Assembly: GCA_016715325.1 (NCBI GenBank)
Contig: JADKAL010000014.1
Location: 496,001 to 560,000, forward strand
Direction: 5' to 3'
From: Methylococcaceae bacterium
GTDB taxonomy: Bacteria; Pseudomonadota; Gammaproteobacteria; Methylococcales; Methylomonadaceae
DNA: 64,000 nt
Positions 19,300 through 29,509 of the stretch are shown here, in pieces. The notes under the pieces were generated by a model, which searched no databases, was not told the DNA's origin, and was given only the letters and a program-made list of their open reading frames with translations. Both the position numbers and the translations under genes were made by a program. The first letter of the stretch is position 1. Each line of letters begins with the position of its first letter.

Positions 19300-20526
19300 T
19301 TAAATATTCAACAGTAGATGTGCCGGCGATTCGAGACATTCTTTAATAGTGACTAAAAATTGAACGGCTTCTCGGCCATCAACCAACCGATGATCGTAAG
19401 ATAAAGCTAAATACATGATCGGCCTTATAACAACTTGACTGTTTTCGACGACCGGACGTTCCTTTATCGCATGCATGCCTAAAATGGCGCATTGAGGCGG
19501 ATTTAGGATAGGCGTTGAGAGCATCGAGCCGAAAATGCCGCCATTGGTAATGGTAAAAGTGCCGCCTTTTAAATCATCGAAACTTAATGTTCCATTTTTG
19601 GCTTTGTCGCTAAAATCGACAATCCCTTTTTCTATACCTGCAAAATCTAATTGATCGGCATCCCGTAAAACAGGAACGATCAATCCCCGAGGCGAGCTAA
19701 TTGCAATGCCGATGTCGTAATAGCCGTGATAAATAATGTCGTTATTATCGATAGAGGCATTGATTGCAGGAAAACGTTTTAAGGCTTCAATAGACGCTTT
19801 GACGAAGAAAGACATGAAACCCAGTTTGGCATTATGTTTTTGTTCGAACCTTGTTTTGTATTGATTCCGTAAATCGATAATATTTTGCATATTGACTTCA
19901 TTAAAGGTCGTCAACATCGCGGCATTTTGTTGCGCTTGAAGCAAGCGTTCTGCAATTTTCGCTCGGAGTCGAGTCATAGGGACACGCTGTTCGGGTCTAT
20001 GATCGGCTGTTGTGGGAAGTATTGCTTCGTTAAAAACCGCTTTTGATACTTGTTGCGGTGCAGGCGTCTCAGCTTTAATTTCAGTTACTTCATTCGTTTG
20101 TTGTTCGCTTAAAAAGGAAAGAACATCGGATTTAGTAAGACGTCCGTCTTTTCCGGAACCTTGAATTTTAGAAGGGTCGAGTTCTTTTTCATGCACTAAA
20201 CGACGTACGGAAGGGCTTAGCGGAATCGAATCGGTTTTTTCAGCGCTCGATTCTGAGCTTTTGTTACTAAGTACGGCATTTTGGATTACACCGGCTTCGA
20301 TTGTAGCCAAGAGTTCGCCGCTGCCGACAATTGAGCCGTTACCTTTAACGACGGATGAAAGGATGCCGGATTCGGGGGCGGTAACTTCGAGCACCACTTT
20401 ATCGGTTTCCAGGTCGACGAGGTTTTCATTTTTAATAACGGCATCGCCAGGATTTTTATGCCAAGTAATTACGGTTGCGTCGGATACGGATTCCGGTAAA
20501 TTGGGTGTTAAAACTTCGATGCTCAT
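19300..20526 (-). CDS. sucB: 2-oxoglutarate dehydrogenase E2, dihydrolipoamide succinyltransferase
   Basis: The 408-residue protein has a lipoyl domain (residues 1-77) with the lipoyl-lysine motif ETDKVVLE, and an Ala/Pro/Glu-rich linker. A peripheral-subunit-binding domain ([13 protein letters not shown] to SDVLSFL, about 105-140) and the catalytic acyltransferase core ending in [13 protein letters not shown] follow. It transfers succinyl groups to CoA in the 2-oxoglutarate dehydrogenase complex. Its ATG overlaps the sucA stop (ATGA, 20523-20526) and it is followed after 4 bases by the E3-like gene. All expected functional residues are present, which contrasts with the atypical E3 neighbour. 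Confidence 0.95.
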   Translation of the reverse strand: MSIEVLTPNLPESVSDATVITWHKNPGDAVIKNENLVDLETDKVVLEVTAPESGILSSVVKGNGSIVGSGELLATIEAGVIQNAVLSNKSSESSAEKTDSIPLSPSVRRLVHEKELDPSKIQGSGKDGRLTKSDVLSFLSEQQTNEVTEIKAETPAPQQVSKAVFNEAILPTTADHRPEQRVPMTRLRAKIAERLLQAQQNAAMLTTFNEVNMQNIIDLRNQYKTRFEQKHNAKLGFMSFFVKASIEALKRFPAINASIDNNDIIYHGYYDIGIAISSPRGLIVPVLRDADQLDFAGIEKGIVDFSDKAKNGTLSFDDLKGGTFTITNGGIFGSMLSTPILNPPQCAILGMHAIKERPVVENSQVVIRPIMYLALSYDHRLVDGREAVQFLVTIKECLESPAHLLLNI

Positions 20527-23354
20527 TGTATTTTTCCTGAAGAATTGCCGTAAATAGCTGCGTGTACAACAGCTTTTTGTTGTTCAATGTGGGTGTGAAA
20601 ATGACCGACAGCCGGTGAAGCCGACGCATCGCGTCCGGCATAACGTAAAATTATGTTTGAGGATAAATTATCGGTAAAGTGGTGTTTCGATTGATACCAA
20701 GCGCCCTGGTTTTGAGGTTCTTCTTGGCACCAAATAAATTCCGATAGTCCTGGATATTTAGCTACTTCAGTTTTGAAATGCTCGGAAGGGAAAGGATAAA
20801 GTTGTTCGAGCCGGGCAATTGCAACATGTTCCACTTTATCGGCCCTTCTTTGTTCAAGAAGATCGTAATAAACTTTTCCGGAGCAAAAAATCAAACGCGT
20901 TACTTTTTTAGGGTCGATAGTATCTTTTTCACCGATGACCGGTTGAAATTCACCATTACTGAGTTCTTCAAGCGTAGAGACGGCAAGATTATGGCGTAAT
21001 AAGCTTTTTGGACTCATGACAATCAGAGGCTTTCTGTATTTGCGAATCAGCTGGCGTCTTAATAAATGGAAAATTTGCGCCGGCGTAGTCGGATAGCAGA
21101 CTTGAATGTTATGTTCGGCACACAGTTGTAAGTAGCGTTCTAAACGCGCGGACGAATGTTCCGGTCCTTGTCCTTCAAAACCGTGCGGTAGCAGCATTAC
21201 AAGGCCGCAGAGTCTCCCCCATTTAGTTTCACCGGAGCTGATAAATTGATCGATGACAACTTGTGCGCCATTCGCGAAGTCGCCGAACTGCGCTTCCCAG
21301 ATGACTAACGTCGTCGGCATGGTTGAGCTGTAGCCGTATTCGAAACCTAATACGCCTGCTTCAGACAGCAGAGAATCATAGATTTGAGTACGTCCTTGCT
21401 CGGTATCGAGATGAGCAAGCGGAATAAAAGTCTCGTTGTTGATCTGATTGTGCAACACTGCATGACGATGCACGAAAGTTCCTCGACCGACATCTTGACC
21501 GGTTAAGCGAACATGATACTTTTCCATTAGTAGTGTTGCATAGGCCATGTTTTCGGCAAAACCCCAGTCTAAGGGCATTCCCCCTGCCGCCATTTTTCGG
21601 CGGTTGTCCATGACTTTAGCTACCCTAGGGTGGAGTTCAAAGCCGGACGGTAAACGGAGCATACGGTCGTTACAAAACCGAATCCGTTCGAGCGAGACGG
21701 CTGTTCGCGACGGGTTTTCCCAGCTTTGATTAAGATATTGGTTCCACTGTGCTGAATAAGAGTAAATTCCGCTATCCAATACCGGTCTTGACACCAGTTC
21801 GCCGGCGTCAAGTTGTTCTTGGTAAGTTGTTTCCATTTCAGCGGATTGGACGGGCGTTAGGATGCCTTGGCTAATAAGCTTTTCGGAATAGATTTTACGC
21901 GTCGTTTTATGGGTTCGTATTTTTTTGTACATTAACGGCTGCGTTGTCGCCGGTTCGTCGGCTTCGTTGTGTCCTAACCTGCGATAGCAAAGAATATCGA
22001 TGACAACATCCCGATTAAAAGCCATTCTAAAATCCAGCGCTAATTTTGTTGCAAAAACGACCGCTTCCGGATCGTCGCCGTTTACGTGAAAGACGGGGGC
22101 TTCGATCATACTGGCGACATCGGTGCAGTAAAGCGTTGACCGGGCGTCGTTTGGATTGCTGGTGGTGAAACCGATTTGGTTATTGATGACAATATGAACG
22201 GTGCCGCCCGTGCTAAAAGCGCGGGTTTGCGACATGTTCAAAGTCTCCATCACAATACCTTGACCTGAAAATGCAGCATCGCCATGAAGAAGAACAGGTA
22301 TTACGGTATTTTTGCCATCTTTTCCGGCACGGTCTTGTCGTGCTTTTACAGAACCTTCGACAACTGGATTAATAATTTCAAGATGCGATGGATTGAAAGC
22401 GAGAGTCAAATGAACAGGACCGCCCGGACTGTCGACATCGGACGAAAATCCCATATGATATTTAACATCGCCGGAACTGACGCCGGGAGACGTTGAAAAG
22501 GTTCCGGCAAACTCGCTAAATAAACTGGACGGGCTTTTGCCTAGCACATTAATTAATACATTTAAACGGCCTCGGTGAGCCATTCCGATCACAATTTCCT
22601 TCACGCCTTTGGCGCCGGCATTTTGGATAATCTCGTCGAGAACGGGAATTAAAGATTCTCCGCCTTCCAAAGAAAATCGCTTCTGACCCACAAATTTATG
22701 TTGAAGATAATGTTCAATGCCTTCAGCAGCCGTTAATAACTTTAAAATCCACAGTTTCTTTTCAACTTCAAGTTTCAAATCGGCGTTGTAAGCTTCGATC
22801 CGACTGATGACCCAACGGCGGATATGGGTATCTACGATGTGCATGTACTCGGCGCCGATGCTCCCGCAGTAGATTGTTTTTAGCCGATTGATAATTTCTC
22901 TTAAAGGAAGCCGATCTTCCCCATGCAAAGCGCCGGCATCGAAAAAAGTGTCCATGTCGAGTTCGGAAAGGCCGTAATAGGCCGGATCCATGTCGGTGGG
23001 TAATGCTAAATCACTGCCTAGAGGATTGTTTTTGGCAATTTGGTGGCCGCGGACACGATAGTGATTGATGCGTCTTGCAACCGCAGACTGTTTTTTTACA
23101 CTTTCTTCAGTAAATCCTTTTATCTGCGCGATTCTACTATGCGGTTTGTTTGCCAGTTCGCCGAAACGTTGGACTATCGGGCTATGAGGTATTTCATAGG
23201 TGGCGCCGTTATGAATCTCTTTAAATTTCTGCCGCCATCCCGGCTCAACTGATTCCGGGTCTTCCAGAAAACGTTCATATAAATTTTCAACAAACGTGGC
23301 GTTGCTGCCGTAAAGGGATGAAGAGTCTTCAAAAAATTTATGTAATGTCGTCAT
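20523..23354 (-). CDS. sucA: 2-oxoglutarate dehydrogenase E1 component
   Basis: The 943-residue thiamin-diphosphate enzyme has the usual length. Its motifs include [15 protein letters not shown] at the N-terminus, [20 protein letters not shown] and [10 protein letters not shown] in the cofactor and substrate region, and a GHNEADEP segment. It decarboxylates 2-oxoglutarate and transfers the succinyl group to the E2 lipoyl arm. It is the first gene of a sucA-sucB-E3-like operon on the minus strand; no sdh genes accompany it. The upstream 270 bp are AT-rich and should hold the promoter. The gene is intact. Confidence 0.96.
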   Translation of the reverse strand: MTTLHKFFEDSSSLYGSNATFVENLYERFLEDPESVEPGWRQKFKEIHNGATYEIPHSPIVQRFGELANKPHSRIAQIKGFTEESVKKQSAVARRINHYRVRGHQIAKNNPLGSDLALPTDMDPAYYGLSELDMDTFFDAGALHGEDRLPLREIINRLKTIYCGSIGAEYMHIVDTHIRRWVISRIEAYNADLKLEVEKKLWILKLLTAAEGIEHYLQHKFVGQKRFSLEGGESLIPVLDEIIQNAGAKGVKEIVIGMAHRGRLNVLINVLGKSPSSLFSEFAGTFSTSPGVSSGDVKYHMGFSSDVDSPGGPVHLTLAFNPSHLEIINPVVEGSVKARQDRAGKDGKNTVIPVLLHGDAAFSGQGIVMETLNMSQTRAFSTGGTVHIVINNQIGFTTSNPNDARSTLYCTDVASMIEAPVFHVNGDDPEAVVFATKLALDFRMAFNRDVVIDILCYRRLGHNEADEPATTQPLMYKKIRTHKTTRKIYSEKLISQGILTPVQSAEMETTYQEQLDAGELVSRPVLDSGIYSYSAQWNQYLNQSWENPSRTAVSLERIRFCNDRMLRLPSGFELHPRVAKVMDNRRKMAAGGMPLDWGFAENMAYATLLMEKYHVRLTGQDVGRGTFVHRHAVLHNQINNETFIPLAHLDTEQGRTQIYDSLLSEAGVLGFEYGYSSTMPTTLVIWEAQFGDFANGAQVVIDQFISSGETKWGRLCGLVMLLPHGFEGQGPEHSSARLERYLQLCAEHNIQVCYPTTPAQIFHLLRRQLIRKYRKPLIVMSPKSLLRHNLAVSTLEELSNGEFQPVIGEKDTIDPKKVTRLIFCSGKVYYDLLEQRRADKVEHVAIARLEQLYPFPSEHFKTEVAKYPGLSEFIWCQEEPQNQGAWYQSKHHFTDNLSSNIILRYAGRDASASPAVGHFHTHIEQQKAVVHAAIYGNSSGKIQ

Positions 23355-23627
23355 TCTGGCTGAAGTCCAAATTATTCTGTAAAAATTTCAGATATAGAAA
23401 CTTAAAAAAAACAGAAAAGTTCCTTGCTATAGTATTAAAAAAAGCTACATGTAGATAGGAGTAAGTAACGCAAATAACGAATTTCGTAAAGATAAATAAT
23501 GTTTTTTTAAACTAATCGTCGCCGAATTGACATAGTTAAGAAGGGAATAACTGTTATTTAACATGCTATGCTATAGTTTGTTTTAAGAAGAGTCCTAATG
23601 TTTCAGCCGAAAAAGGTATATTAATTT

Positions 23628-24251
23628 ATGTCTGAGAAGAAGAATATTGTTATAAAAGTAAAATATCCGTCGGCGGGTTCATCCTCTGCCAATCCGGTAT
23701 CTACTCCGAATACGTTAACGCAATGGAACTACAGGCGAATAGGACTGGTATTAGGATCGATCCTGTTGGTTATCTTTTCACTTTTATACTTTTCCGGTAG
23801 CGACGACTCAAAAGAGTTATCAAATAAGCCGTTAGTTTTGCCTCAGCAGCCGGTTGAAACTAAAGCGCTGCCGCCGGTTGCCGATAATCCGTCGGCGCAA
23901 CCAAAATTAGATTTAAGCAAAGCAGTTGTCAGAGCGCAATTAACAAAGAATATCGAAAAAAATGAGCCGGTTGATAAATTAAAGCTGCCATTGAAAATCG
24001 GTAAAAAAGAAACCTTAGGGATATATTATTTTGCCGAATTAAAAGGTATGAAAGGCAAAACGATTTACCACGAATGGTTATTAAACGGAGAACTGGTTTC
24101 GAGGAAGAAAGTTAATATATCTTCCGATCCCTGGCGGACAGCGAGCAAACAAGTGATCTCCTACACGATGAATAACGATTGGGTTGTAAGGCTCGTCGAT
24201 GAATCCGGAAATAAACTGGTAGAGAGGACGTTTAATTTGGAGTTAAATTGA
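23628..24251 (+). CDS. DUF2914 single-pass membrane protein
   Basis: The 207-residue protein has a cytoplasmic N-terminus of about 40 residues and one membrane segment (IGLVLGSILLVIFSLLYF, about residues 37-55). A proline-rich spacer (70-95) leads to a C-terminal domain of the DUF2914 type (KETLGIYYFAELKGMKGKT to VVRLVDESGNKLVER). That domain typically follows membrane anchors in proteobacteria and is predicted periplasmic. The function is unknown. It lies divergent from sucA and 80 bp upstream of the H-NS-like gene on the same strand. Confidence 0.75.
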   Translation: MSEKKNIVIKVKYPSAGSSSANPVSTPNTLTQWNYRRIGLVLGSILLVIFSLLYFSGSDDSKELSNKPLVLPQQPVETKALPPVADNPSAQPKLDLSKAVVRAQLTKNIEKNEPVDKLKLPLKIGKKETLGIYYFAELKGMKGKTIYHEWLLNGELVSRKKVNISSDPWRTASKQVISYTMNNDWVVRLVDESGNKLVERTFNLELN

Positions 24252-24339
24252 GAGTAGAATAATTTAATTAATTTCTCCTGGAAATTAGATTCAAACGATT
24301 AAGTTAAATAAGATTAATTTTATTAAAACAGGAATGATA

Positions 24340-24654
24340 ATGACCGATTATCAAAATCTTTCAGAAAGTGAGTTACGTGCAGTTATTGAACGGGCTGAAA
24401 TTGCTTTAAAAAATAAACAAGCTAATAAAAGAAAAGAAACGATTGCTAAAATAAAAGAATTGGCGGCTTCTATAGATGCTCATGTAGAAATCTATGAAGA
24501 CGGAAAAAAAACTGCACGTCTCGTATCGAAGGTTCCCATAAAATATCGCGATCCAACCGACCCGGAAAAAACTTGGTCAGGACGGGGTATGACGCCTAAA
24601 TGGTTGCGCGATTTAGTTGATAAAGGTCGCGATATTTCTGAGTTCAAAGTTTGA
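24340..24654 (+). CDS. H-NS family nucleoid-associated protein
   Basis: This roughly 104-residue protein has an N-terminal coiled-coil oligomerisation segment (about 5-50, LSESELRAVIERAEIAL) and a C-terminal AT-hook-like DNA-binding domain. The latter has the diagnostic KYRDPTDPEKTWSGRGMTP pattern, ending in WLRDLVDKG. It probably binds curved AT-rich DNA and silences transcription. I choose ATG 24340 because AGGA at 24330-24333 is then correctly spaced; the in-frame ATG 24334 directly abuts it. Confidence 0.88.
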   Translation: MTDYQNLSESELRAVIERAEIALKNKQANKRKETIAKIKELAASIDAHVEIYEDGKKTARLVSKVPIKYRDPTDPEKTWSGRGMTPKWLRDLVDKGRDISEFKV

Positions 24655-24733
24655 ATGCTTCAAAAACACATTCAAAGCGTTTGCTGTTGTCCCTAATTTA
24701 AAATAGTAAAACCTGAAAATTAAAATTTACACT

Positions 24734-25618
24734 TTAATCGATAAAACGTTTTGTGATGTTGCTATATTCGTCAATTCGTCTGTCGCGAAGATAAGGCCAA
24801 ATTTGCCGGACGCGTTCCGATTTGGCTTTATCTATCGTGTAGAGCAATAATTGAGGCTCCGTCGCGTTAGCATGGGTTAAGAATTCTCCCTGCGGTCCGG
24901 CAATAAAACTATTGCCCCAAAAATTAATGCCTTTATCAGAATCCGGGGCTTTTTCAAAGCCTATGCGATTACAGGCTACAACGGGAATTCCATTGGCTAC
25001 CGCATGAGAGCGTTGTATCGTAATCCAAGCATTGAGCTGACGTTCTTGTTCGTCTGCGGTATCTTGCGGATCCCAACCGATGGCTGTGGGATAAATGAGG
25101 ATTTCAGCGCCCGCTAGCGCCATTAATCTCGCGCCTTCGGGAAACCATTGATCCCAGCAAATTAAAATCCCTAATTTGCCGATAGACGTTTCAATCGGTT
25201 TAAAACCGATGTCGCCTGGCGTGAAATAGTATTTTTCATAAAATCCAGGGTCGTCGGGAATGTGCATCTTTCGATATTTACCTGCAAGACGGCCGTCTTT
25301 ATCGAAAACGACAGCGGTATTGTGGTAAAGCCCGGGCGCTCTTTTTTCGAACAGGGTCGAAACGATCACGATACCGAGCTCTTTTGCCAGCGCTGATAAT
25401 AATTCGCATGTAGGCCCCGGAATAGGTTGTGCGAGGTCGTAATGATCATAGTCCTCATTTTGGCAAAAGTAGGGGTCTAGATGAAGTTCAGGTAATATGA
25501 CCAAATCTGCATTGAGAGCGGCGGCTTCACGGATTTTTTCGATTGAAAAATCGAGATTTATTTGTCTGTTTTGATTACAGGCTTGCTGGACGGCGCATAC
25601 GGTGATTATTTTTTTCAT
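24734..25618 (-). CDS. aguB: N-carbamoylputrescine amidase
   Basis: The 294-residue protein belongs to the nitrilase superfamily with the catalytic triad visible: Glu in LPELHLDPYF, Lys in RKMHIPDD and Cys in LICWDQWFPE. The HIPDDPGFYEKYYF and GWDPQD stretches are typical of AguB rather than other nitrilases. It hydrolyses N-carbamoylputrescine to putrescine, CO2 and ammonia. Its usual partner, agmatine deiminase (aguA), is not in the window; the arginine deiminase at 60.7 kb is a different protein-directed family. It converges with the H-NS-like gene. Confidence 0.9.
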   Translation of the reverse strand: MKKIITVCAVQQACNQNRQINLDFSIEKIREAAALNADLVILPELHLDPYFCQNEDYDHYDLAQPIPGPTCELLSALAKELGIVIVSTLFEKRAPGLYHNTAVVFDKDGRLAGKYRKMHIPDDPGFYEKYYFTPGDIGFKPIETSIGKLGILICWDQWFPEGARLMALAGAEILIYPTAIGWDPQDTADEQERQLNAWITIQRSHAVANGIPVVACNRIGFEKAPDSDKGINFWGNSFIAGPQGEFLTHANATEPQLLLYTIDKAKSERVRQIWPYLRDRRIDEYSNITKRFID

Positions 25619-25950
25619 ACTGGATAAGGATATATTTAACTGAGATATATTTTATAGATTTCAGGATGGCGATAACAGCAGATTTAGCAAGCAATGCTTA
25701 TTGGATAGTGGATTAAACCTGTGCTTATTGATGAACTTTCCGGATTTATATCGGTGATTCATATGTTTCTTGAAGTGACAAACCTAGGTTTGTCACTCTG
25801 CCCTTATAACAAGTCACAGGTTTAACCGGCTAAGGTGAAGGCTAACCGATAAAAAACAAAGCATTTAGACTATCTTTAGTTTGTTTAGCTATCGGCTTTT
25901 AGGGATAATGCTAACATAATTTTAACTTACGCTTATTAAAGTGGCAGAGC
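25619..25950. other. Intergenic region upstream of oadG with nested inverted repeats
   Basis: These 332 bases between divergent aguB and oadG hold a 24-bp perfect palindrome (listed separately). Around it lies an outer inverted pair, TTAAACCTGTG at 25713-25723 and CACAGGTTTAA at 25815-25825. The nested arrangement is symmetric about roughly 25769-25786 and could form a long hairpin or bind a dimeric regulator. No small gene is evident. Confidence 0.55.
25774..25797. promoter_or_regulatory. 24-bp perfect palindrome upstream of oadGAB
   Basis: The half-site AGTGACAAACCT is followed immediately by its exact reverse complement, with no spacer. It lies about 150 bp upstream of oadG and 155 bp upstream of aguB. 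A spacerless 12+12 palindrome suits a dimeric repressor or activator better than a terminator, since no U-run follows on either strand. Which gene it controls cannot be told from sequence. Confidence 0.6.
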
Positions 25951-26178
25951 ATGAAAGAACTGATCAGCAGCGGGATAGAGTTAATGATTGCAGGTATGGG
26001 CATTGTGTACGCTTTCCTCCTTATGTTAGTTTTTACGATTAACGTAATGTCCGCCTTTTTACAACGTTATTTTCCTGACAAAACGGTAAGCTCGGGAAAA
26101 GCCTACGCAGGGTTAGATAAGAGCACAGTGGCTGCGATAACCGCTGCCGTTCATCAATACCGTAAACAGCATCGTTGA
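25951..26178 (+). CDS. oadG: Oxaloacetate decarboxylase gamma subunit
   Basis: This 75-residue protein has one N-terminal membrane helix (GIELMIAGMGIVYAFLLML, residues 8-26) and a short cytoplasmic tail. That is the layout of the gamma subunit of Na+-pumping decarboxylases. It anchors the alpha and beta subunits at the membrane. Identity rests on the helix pattern plus position immediately before oadA and oadB. It is slightly shorter than many OadG proteins. Confidence 0.85.
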   Translation: MKELISSGIELMIAGMGIVYAFLLMLVFTINVMSAFLQRYFPDKTVSSGKAYAGLDKSTVAAITAAVHQYRKQHR

Positions 26179-26278
26179 TTCTGAATTTAGTTTAGGATTA
26201 ATCGGCTCCAGACGATTCGATACATAATTCAATCGACTTTATTTACCAATACTCGACCGGTTTAAAGAAAATTCAAGA

Positions 26279-26695
26279 ATGGCAACAAAAATGAAAAAAC
26301 AGCCTTTGGCTATCACAGAAGTTGTGTTGCGTGACGCGCATCAATCCATACTTGCAACCCGATTACGGATTGAAGATATGTTACCGATTTGTAGTAAGTT
26401 GGATGAAATCGGTTACTGGTCTTTGGAATCTTGGGGCGGTGCAACTTTCGATGCTTGTATTCGGTATTTGGGAGAGGATCCCTGGGAAAGATTGCGTCTA
26501 CTAAAAAAAGCCATGCCTAAAACTCGCCAGCAAATGTTGTTGCGCGGGCAAAACCTGTTGGGCTATCGGCACTATGCCGACGATGTGGTCGATAAATTCG
26601 TCGAACGCGCCGCCGTCAACGGTATCGATGTATTTCGTATCTTCGACGCCATGAACGATATGCGCAATATCAAAGGGCGGTTAAAGCGGTATTGA
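26279..26695 (+). CDS. oadA: Oxaloacetate decarboxylase alpha subunit, N-terminal part (frameshifted)
   Basis: The 138-codon frame encodes the start of the carboxyltransferase barrel: VVLRDAHQS with a metal ligand and the [17 protein letters not shown] motif. After [14 protein letters not shown] the frame diverges into GRLKRY and stops. Adding one G to the GGG run at 26676-26678 rejoins the next frame as [15 protein letters not shown], the expected family sequence. This is therefore half of one gene, broken by a single-base deletion that is either real or a consensus error. Start is ATG 26279, or 26291, with weak ribosome binding. Confidence 0.85.
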   Translation: MATKMKKQPLAITEVVLRDAHQSILATRLRIEDMLPICSKLDEIGYWSLESWGGATFDACIRYLGEDPWERLRLLKKAMPKTRQQMLLRGQNLLGYRHYADDVVDKFVERAAVNGIDVFRIFDAMNDMRNIKGRLKRY

Positions 26696-28074
26696 CGACC
26701 GACGCTCATGCGCAAGGGACCATTTCGTATACGACAAGTCCGGTTCATACCATTGATGTGTGGGTAGATTTGGGCAAACAAATCGAAGATATGGGGGCGC
26801 ACTCCATCTGTATAAAAGATATGGCGGGCTTGCTAAAACCTTATGATGCGTTTGAATTAGTCAGCCGATTGAAAAAAAGCACTAACATTCCTATTCATAT
26901 GCAATGTCATGCAACGACAGGATTAAGTGTACCGAGCATTATCAAGGCTGCCGAAGCGGGTATCGATAATGTCGATACCGCTATTTCATCGTTGAGTATG
27001 ACCTACGGACATAGTCCAACCGAAACGATTGTCGCCAGTTTTCAAGGTACGGAACGCAATACCGGGCTGGATTTAGTCAAATTGGAAGAAATCGCCACCT
27101 ATTTCAGAGAAGTCCGTAAAAAATATGCTCAGTTTGAAGGGAGCTTAAAAGGCGTCGACGGTCGAATCTTAGTGGCCCAAGTGCCCGGCGGGATGTTGAC
27201 CAATATGGAAAGCCAATTGAAGGAACAAGGCGCTGCCGACAAGTTCGATGAAGTCATTCAAGAAATCCCGCGTGTGCGTGAGGATTTGGGTTTTATTCCG
27301 TTAGTAACGCCGACTTCCCAAATTGTCGGCACCCAAGCCGTCATCAATGTAATGAGCGGCGAACGTTATAAGACAATAACCAAAGAAACGGCGGGCGTCT
27401 TAAAAGGCGAATACGGCGCTACGCCCGCGCCGGTGAATAAAGAACTGCAAGAACGAGTTTTGGAAGGTTCTTATCCGATTTCTTGCCGTCCTGCGGATTT
27501 ATTGACGGCAGAGATGGATAAACTCGTCGCTGAAGTATTGGCTAAAGCAGAAAAAGAAAGCGTAAGGCTAGCTGAATGTGTCGAAGAAGATGCCTTAATC
27601 AATGGCATGTTCAACCAAGTCGGCTGGAAGTTTTTAGTTAACCGCGGAAACCCGTCCGCATTCGAGCCCGCGCCAAATGCAGAGGTTTTTGTTGCTTCAC
27701 AAATAAATTCTAATAAAACCGCTAACAACTCTAATGCGAGTGTGGAAACTTATTCCGTTAACGTCGATGGTCGAAATTATAAAGTTGCCGTAGGGCCGGG
27801 CGAGACAGGTTTTAATATTAAACCCGAAGTGAGCGCGGCGTTTGCCACACCTGCATCCAGCAGCGGCGAGGTTGTTACGGCGCCGATGGCGGGTACGATA
27901 TTGAAGATTTTGGTTGAAGCAGGTGCCAGTGTCGCGAAAGGTGAAGTGGTTGTCATCATGGAAGCGATGAAAATGGAAACCGAAATTCGCACAAAAGTCG
28001 CCGGTATTGTGAGTGCGATCAATGTTAAAGAAGGTGCAACAGTGGCGAGCGGCGATACGTTGGTTTCTTTGTAA
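26692..28074 (+). CDS. oadA: Oxaloacetate decarboxylase alpha subunit, C-terminal part
   Basis: The continuation of oadA has the second metal-binding motif (MQCHATTG), the rest of the barrel, and a C-terminal biotinyl domain with the biotin-lysine motif EAMKMET near the end. Together with the first part it gives about 598 residues, the normal OadA size. The true coding segment begins near 26677, not at the nominal start. OadA transfers CO2 from oxaloacetate to biotin; OadB then decarboxylates carboxybiotin with Na+ export. With the frameshift as written, no functional alpha subunit could be made. Confidence 0.85.
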   Translation: MTTDAHAQGTISYTTSPVHTIDVWVDLGKQIEDMGAHSICIKDMAGLLKPYDAFELVSRLKKSTNIPIHMQCHATTGLSVPSIIKAAEAGIDNVDTAISSLSMTYGHSPTETIVASFQGTERNTGLDLVKLEEIATYFREVRKKYAQFEGSLKGVDGRILVAQVPGGMLTNMESQLKEQGAADKFDEVIQEIPRVREDLGFIPLVTPTSQIVGTQAVINVMSGERYKTITKETAGVLKGEYGATPAPVNKELQERVLEGSYPISCRPADLLTAEMDKLVAEVLAKAEKESVRLAECVEEDALINGMFNQVGWKFLVNRGNPSAFEPAPNAEVFVASQINSNKTANNSNASVETYSVNVDGRNYKVAVGPGETGFNIKPEVSAAFATPASSSGEVVTAPMAGTILKILVEAGASVAKGEVVVIMEAMKMETEIRTKVAGIVSAINVKEGATVASGDTLVSL

Positions 28075-28260
28075 ATTGAATGGCCGACTATTTATTCAAT
28101 CATGATTGCGAGCTATTTTTTAAAGGGTAAATCCGACAATTTGATTTATAAGTCTCAATAAGCTTTAGGAATGAAAATCTAGCTTGTCATTTTTTATGAG
28201 ATCGAAAGCTCAACCAATCAGCTAAAATTGACGATTACATACAGTTAACTAACTAAATAT

Positions 28261-29193
28261 ATGGAAAATATAATCTCGCTTTGGCAAAGCACAGGGCTGT
28301 ATAACTTTACCGGTGGACAGGCTTTTATGATGCTGGTGGGATTTTTACTGCTTTACCTTGCCATCAGTAAAGGATTCGAGCCTTTATTGTTACTCCCCAT
28401 AGGATTCGGAGCCATTCTCAGCAATATCCCGGTTGCCGGTATCGCGGAAGAAGGTGGCTTACTGCACTACCTGTATTTCGGTATTAAGGCCGGTATTTTT
28501 CCCCTGCTGATCTTTATGGGAGTGGGGGCGATGACCGATTTCGGTCCAATGCTCGCAAATCCCAAAACCCTTCTGTTGGGCGCAGCGGCGCAATTCGGAA
28601 TCTTTGCTTCGTTGCTAGGCGCATTAGCGTTGAATATCGTTCCGGGTTTAGAATTCAGCCTTAAAGACGCGGCTGCAATCGGTATTATCGGCGGGGCCGA
28701 CGGCCCGACAGCAATTTACGTCGCCTCTAAACTAGCGCCAGACTTACTCGGTGCAATCGCGGTCGCTGCGTATTCCTATATGGCCTTGGTGCCATTAATT
28801 CAGCCGCCGATTATGCGTGCGTTAACGACGGAAGATGAACGTAAAATCGAAATGGAACAATTGCGGGATGTCAGTAAAGTTGAAAAAGTCGTCTTTCCTT
28901 TAATGCTGCTAGTGCTGTCTATCTTGTTATTACCTTCGGCAACCCCACTGATCGGCATGTTTGCTTTAGGTAATTTAATGCGCGAGTCGGGCGTTGTCGA
29001 ACGTTTAAGCAGTACCGCTCAAAATGAGCTAATCAATATCGTTACAATTTTTTTAGGGTTATCGGTCGGCCCAAACTTAGCGCCGAATCCTTTTGCAAGT
29101 CAAAACATTGGGCATTCTTGCTCTGGCCGCGTGTGCTTTTGCGATCGGTACGGCTGGCGGTGTCATCATGGCAAAGATAATGAACCGTTTTAG
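28261..29193 (+). CDS. oadB: Oxaloacetate decarboxylase beta subunit, N-terminal part (frameshifted)
   Basis: This 310-codon frame encodes most of the membrane-embedded Na+-translocating beta subunit, with many hydrophobic helices and the family motif [20 protein letters not shown] (about 140-160). After [14 protein letters not shown] the reading frame turns into nonsense (ASQNIGHSC). One extra T in the TTTT run at 29091-29094 would restore [11 protein letters not shown] in the next frame. The lesion is thus a one-base loss in a homopolymer, like that in oadA just upstream. Confidence 0.85.
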   Translation: MENIISLWQSTGLYNFTGGQAFMMLVGFLLLYLAISKGFEPLLLLPIGFGAILSNIPVAGIAEEGGLLHYLYFGIKAGIFPLLIFMGVGAMTDFGPMLANPKTLLLGAAAQFGIFASLLGALALNIVPGLEFSLKDAAAIGIIGGADGPTAIYVASKLAPDLLGAIAVAAYSYMALVPLIQPPIMRALTTEDERKIEMEQLRDVSKVEKVVFPLMLLVLSILLLPSATPLIGMFALGNLMRESGVVERLSSTAQNELINIVTIFLGLSVGPNLAPNPFASQNIGHSCSGRVCFCDRYGWRCHHGKDNEPF

Positions 29194-29386
29194 CAGCACC
29201 TTGATTAATCCATTAATCGGCGCCGCCGGAGTATCCGCAGTACCAATGGCGGCGAGAGTCGCCAACAAGGTCGGATTAGAAAGCAATCCGCATAATTTCT
29301 TACTAATGCATGCGATGGGACCGAATGTCGCGGGGGTTATCGGTTCGGCGGTTGCTGCCGGTGTGTTGTTGAGTTTGGTTAAATAG
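29093..29386 (+). CDS. oadB: Oxaloacetate decarboxylase beta subunit, C-terminal part
   Basis: The 97-codon frame is the end of OadB. It contains [38 protein letters not shown] and [14 protein letters not shown], the most conserved C-terminal signature of the family. Joined to the first part it gives about 375 residues, slightly short of some family members but with both conserved ends. It is not an independent gene; the TTG used as start is internal to oadB. Confidence 0.85.
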   Translation: MQVKTLGILALAACAFAIGTAGGVIMAKIMNRFSSTLINPLIGAAGVSAVPMAARVANKVGLESNPHNFLLMHAMGPNVAGVIGSAVAAGVLLSLVK

Positions 29387-29509
29387 AACTTTCGAAAACA
29401 CCAAACTATAGACTAGTCCTTGTGAAACTTTAATTTCCTTTTGGTTCCGCTCGGGGAATCACTGTGCAAACTCTTGGTTACAAAAATTATCAATAGTCTG
29501 CTCTGAGTA

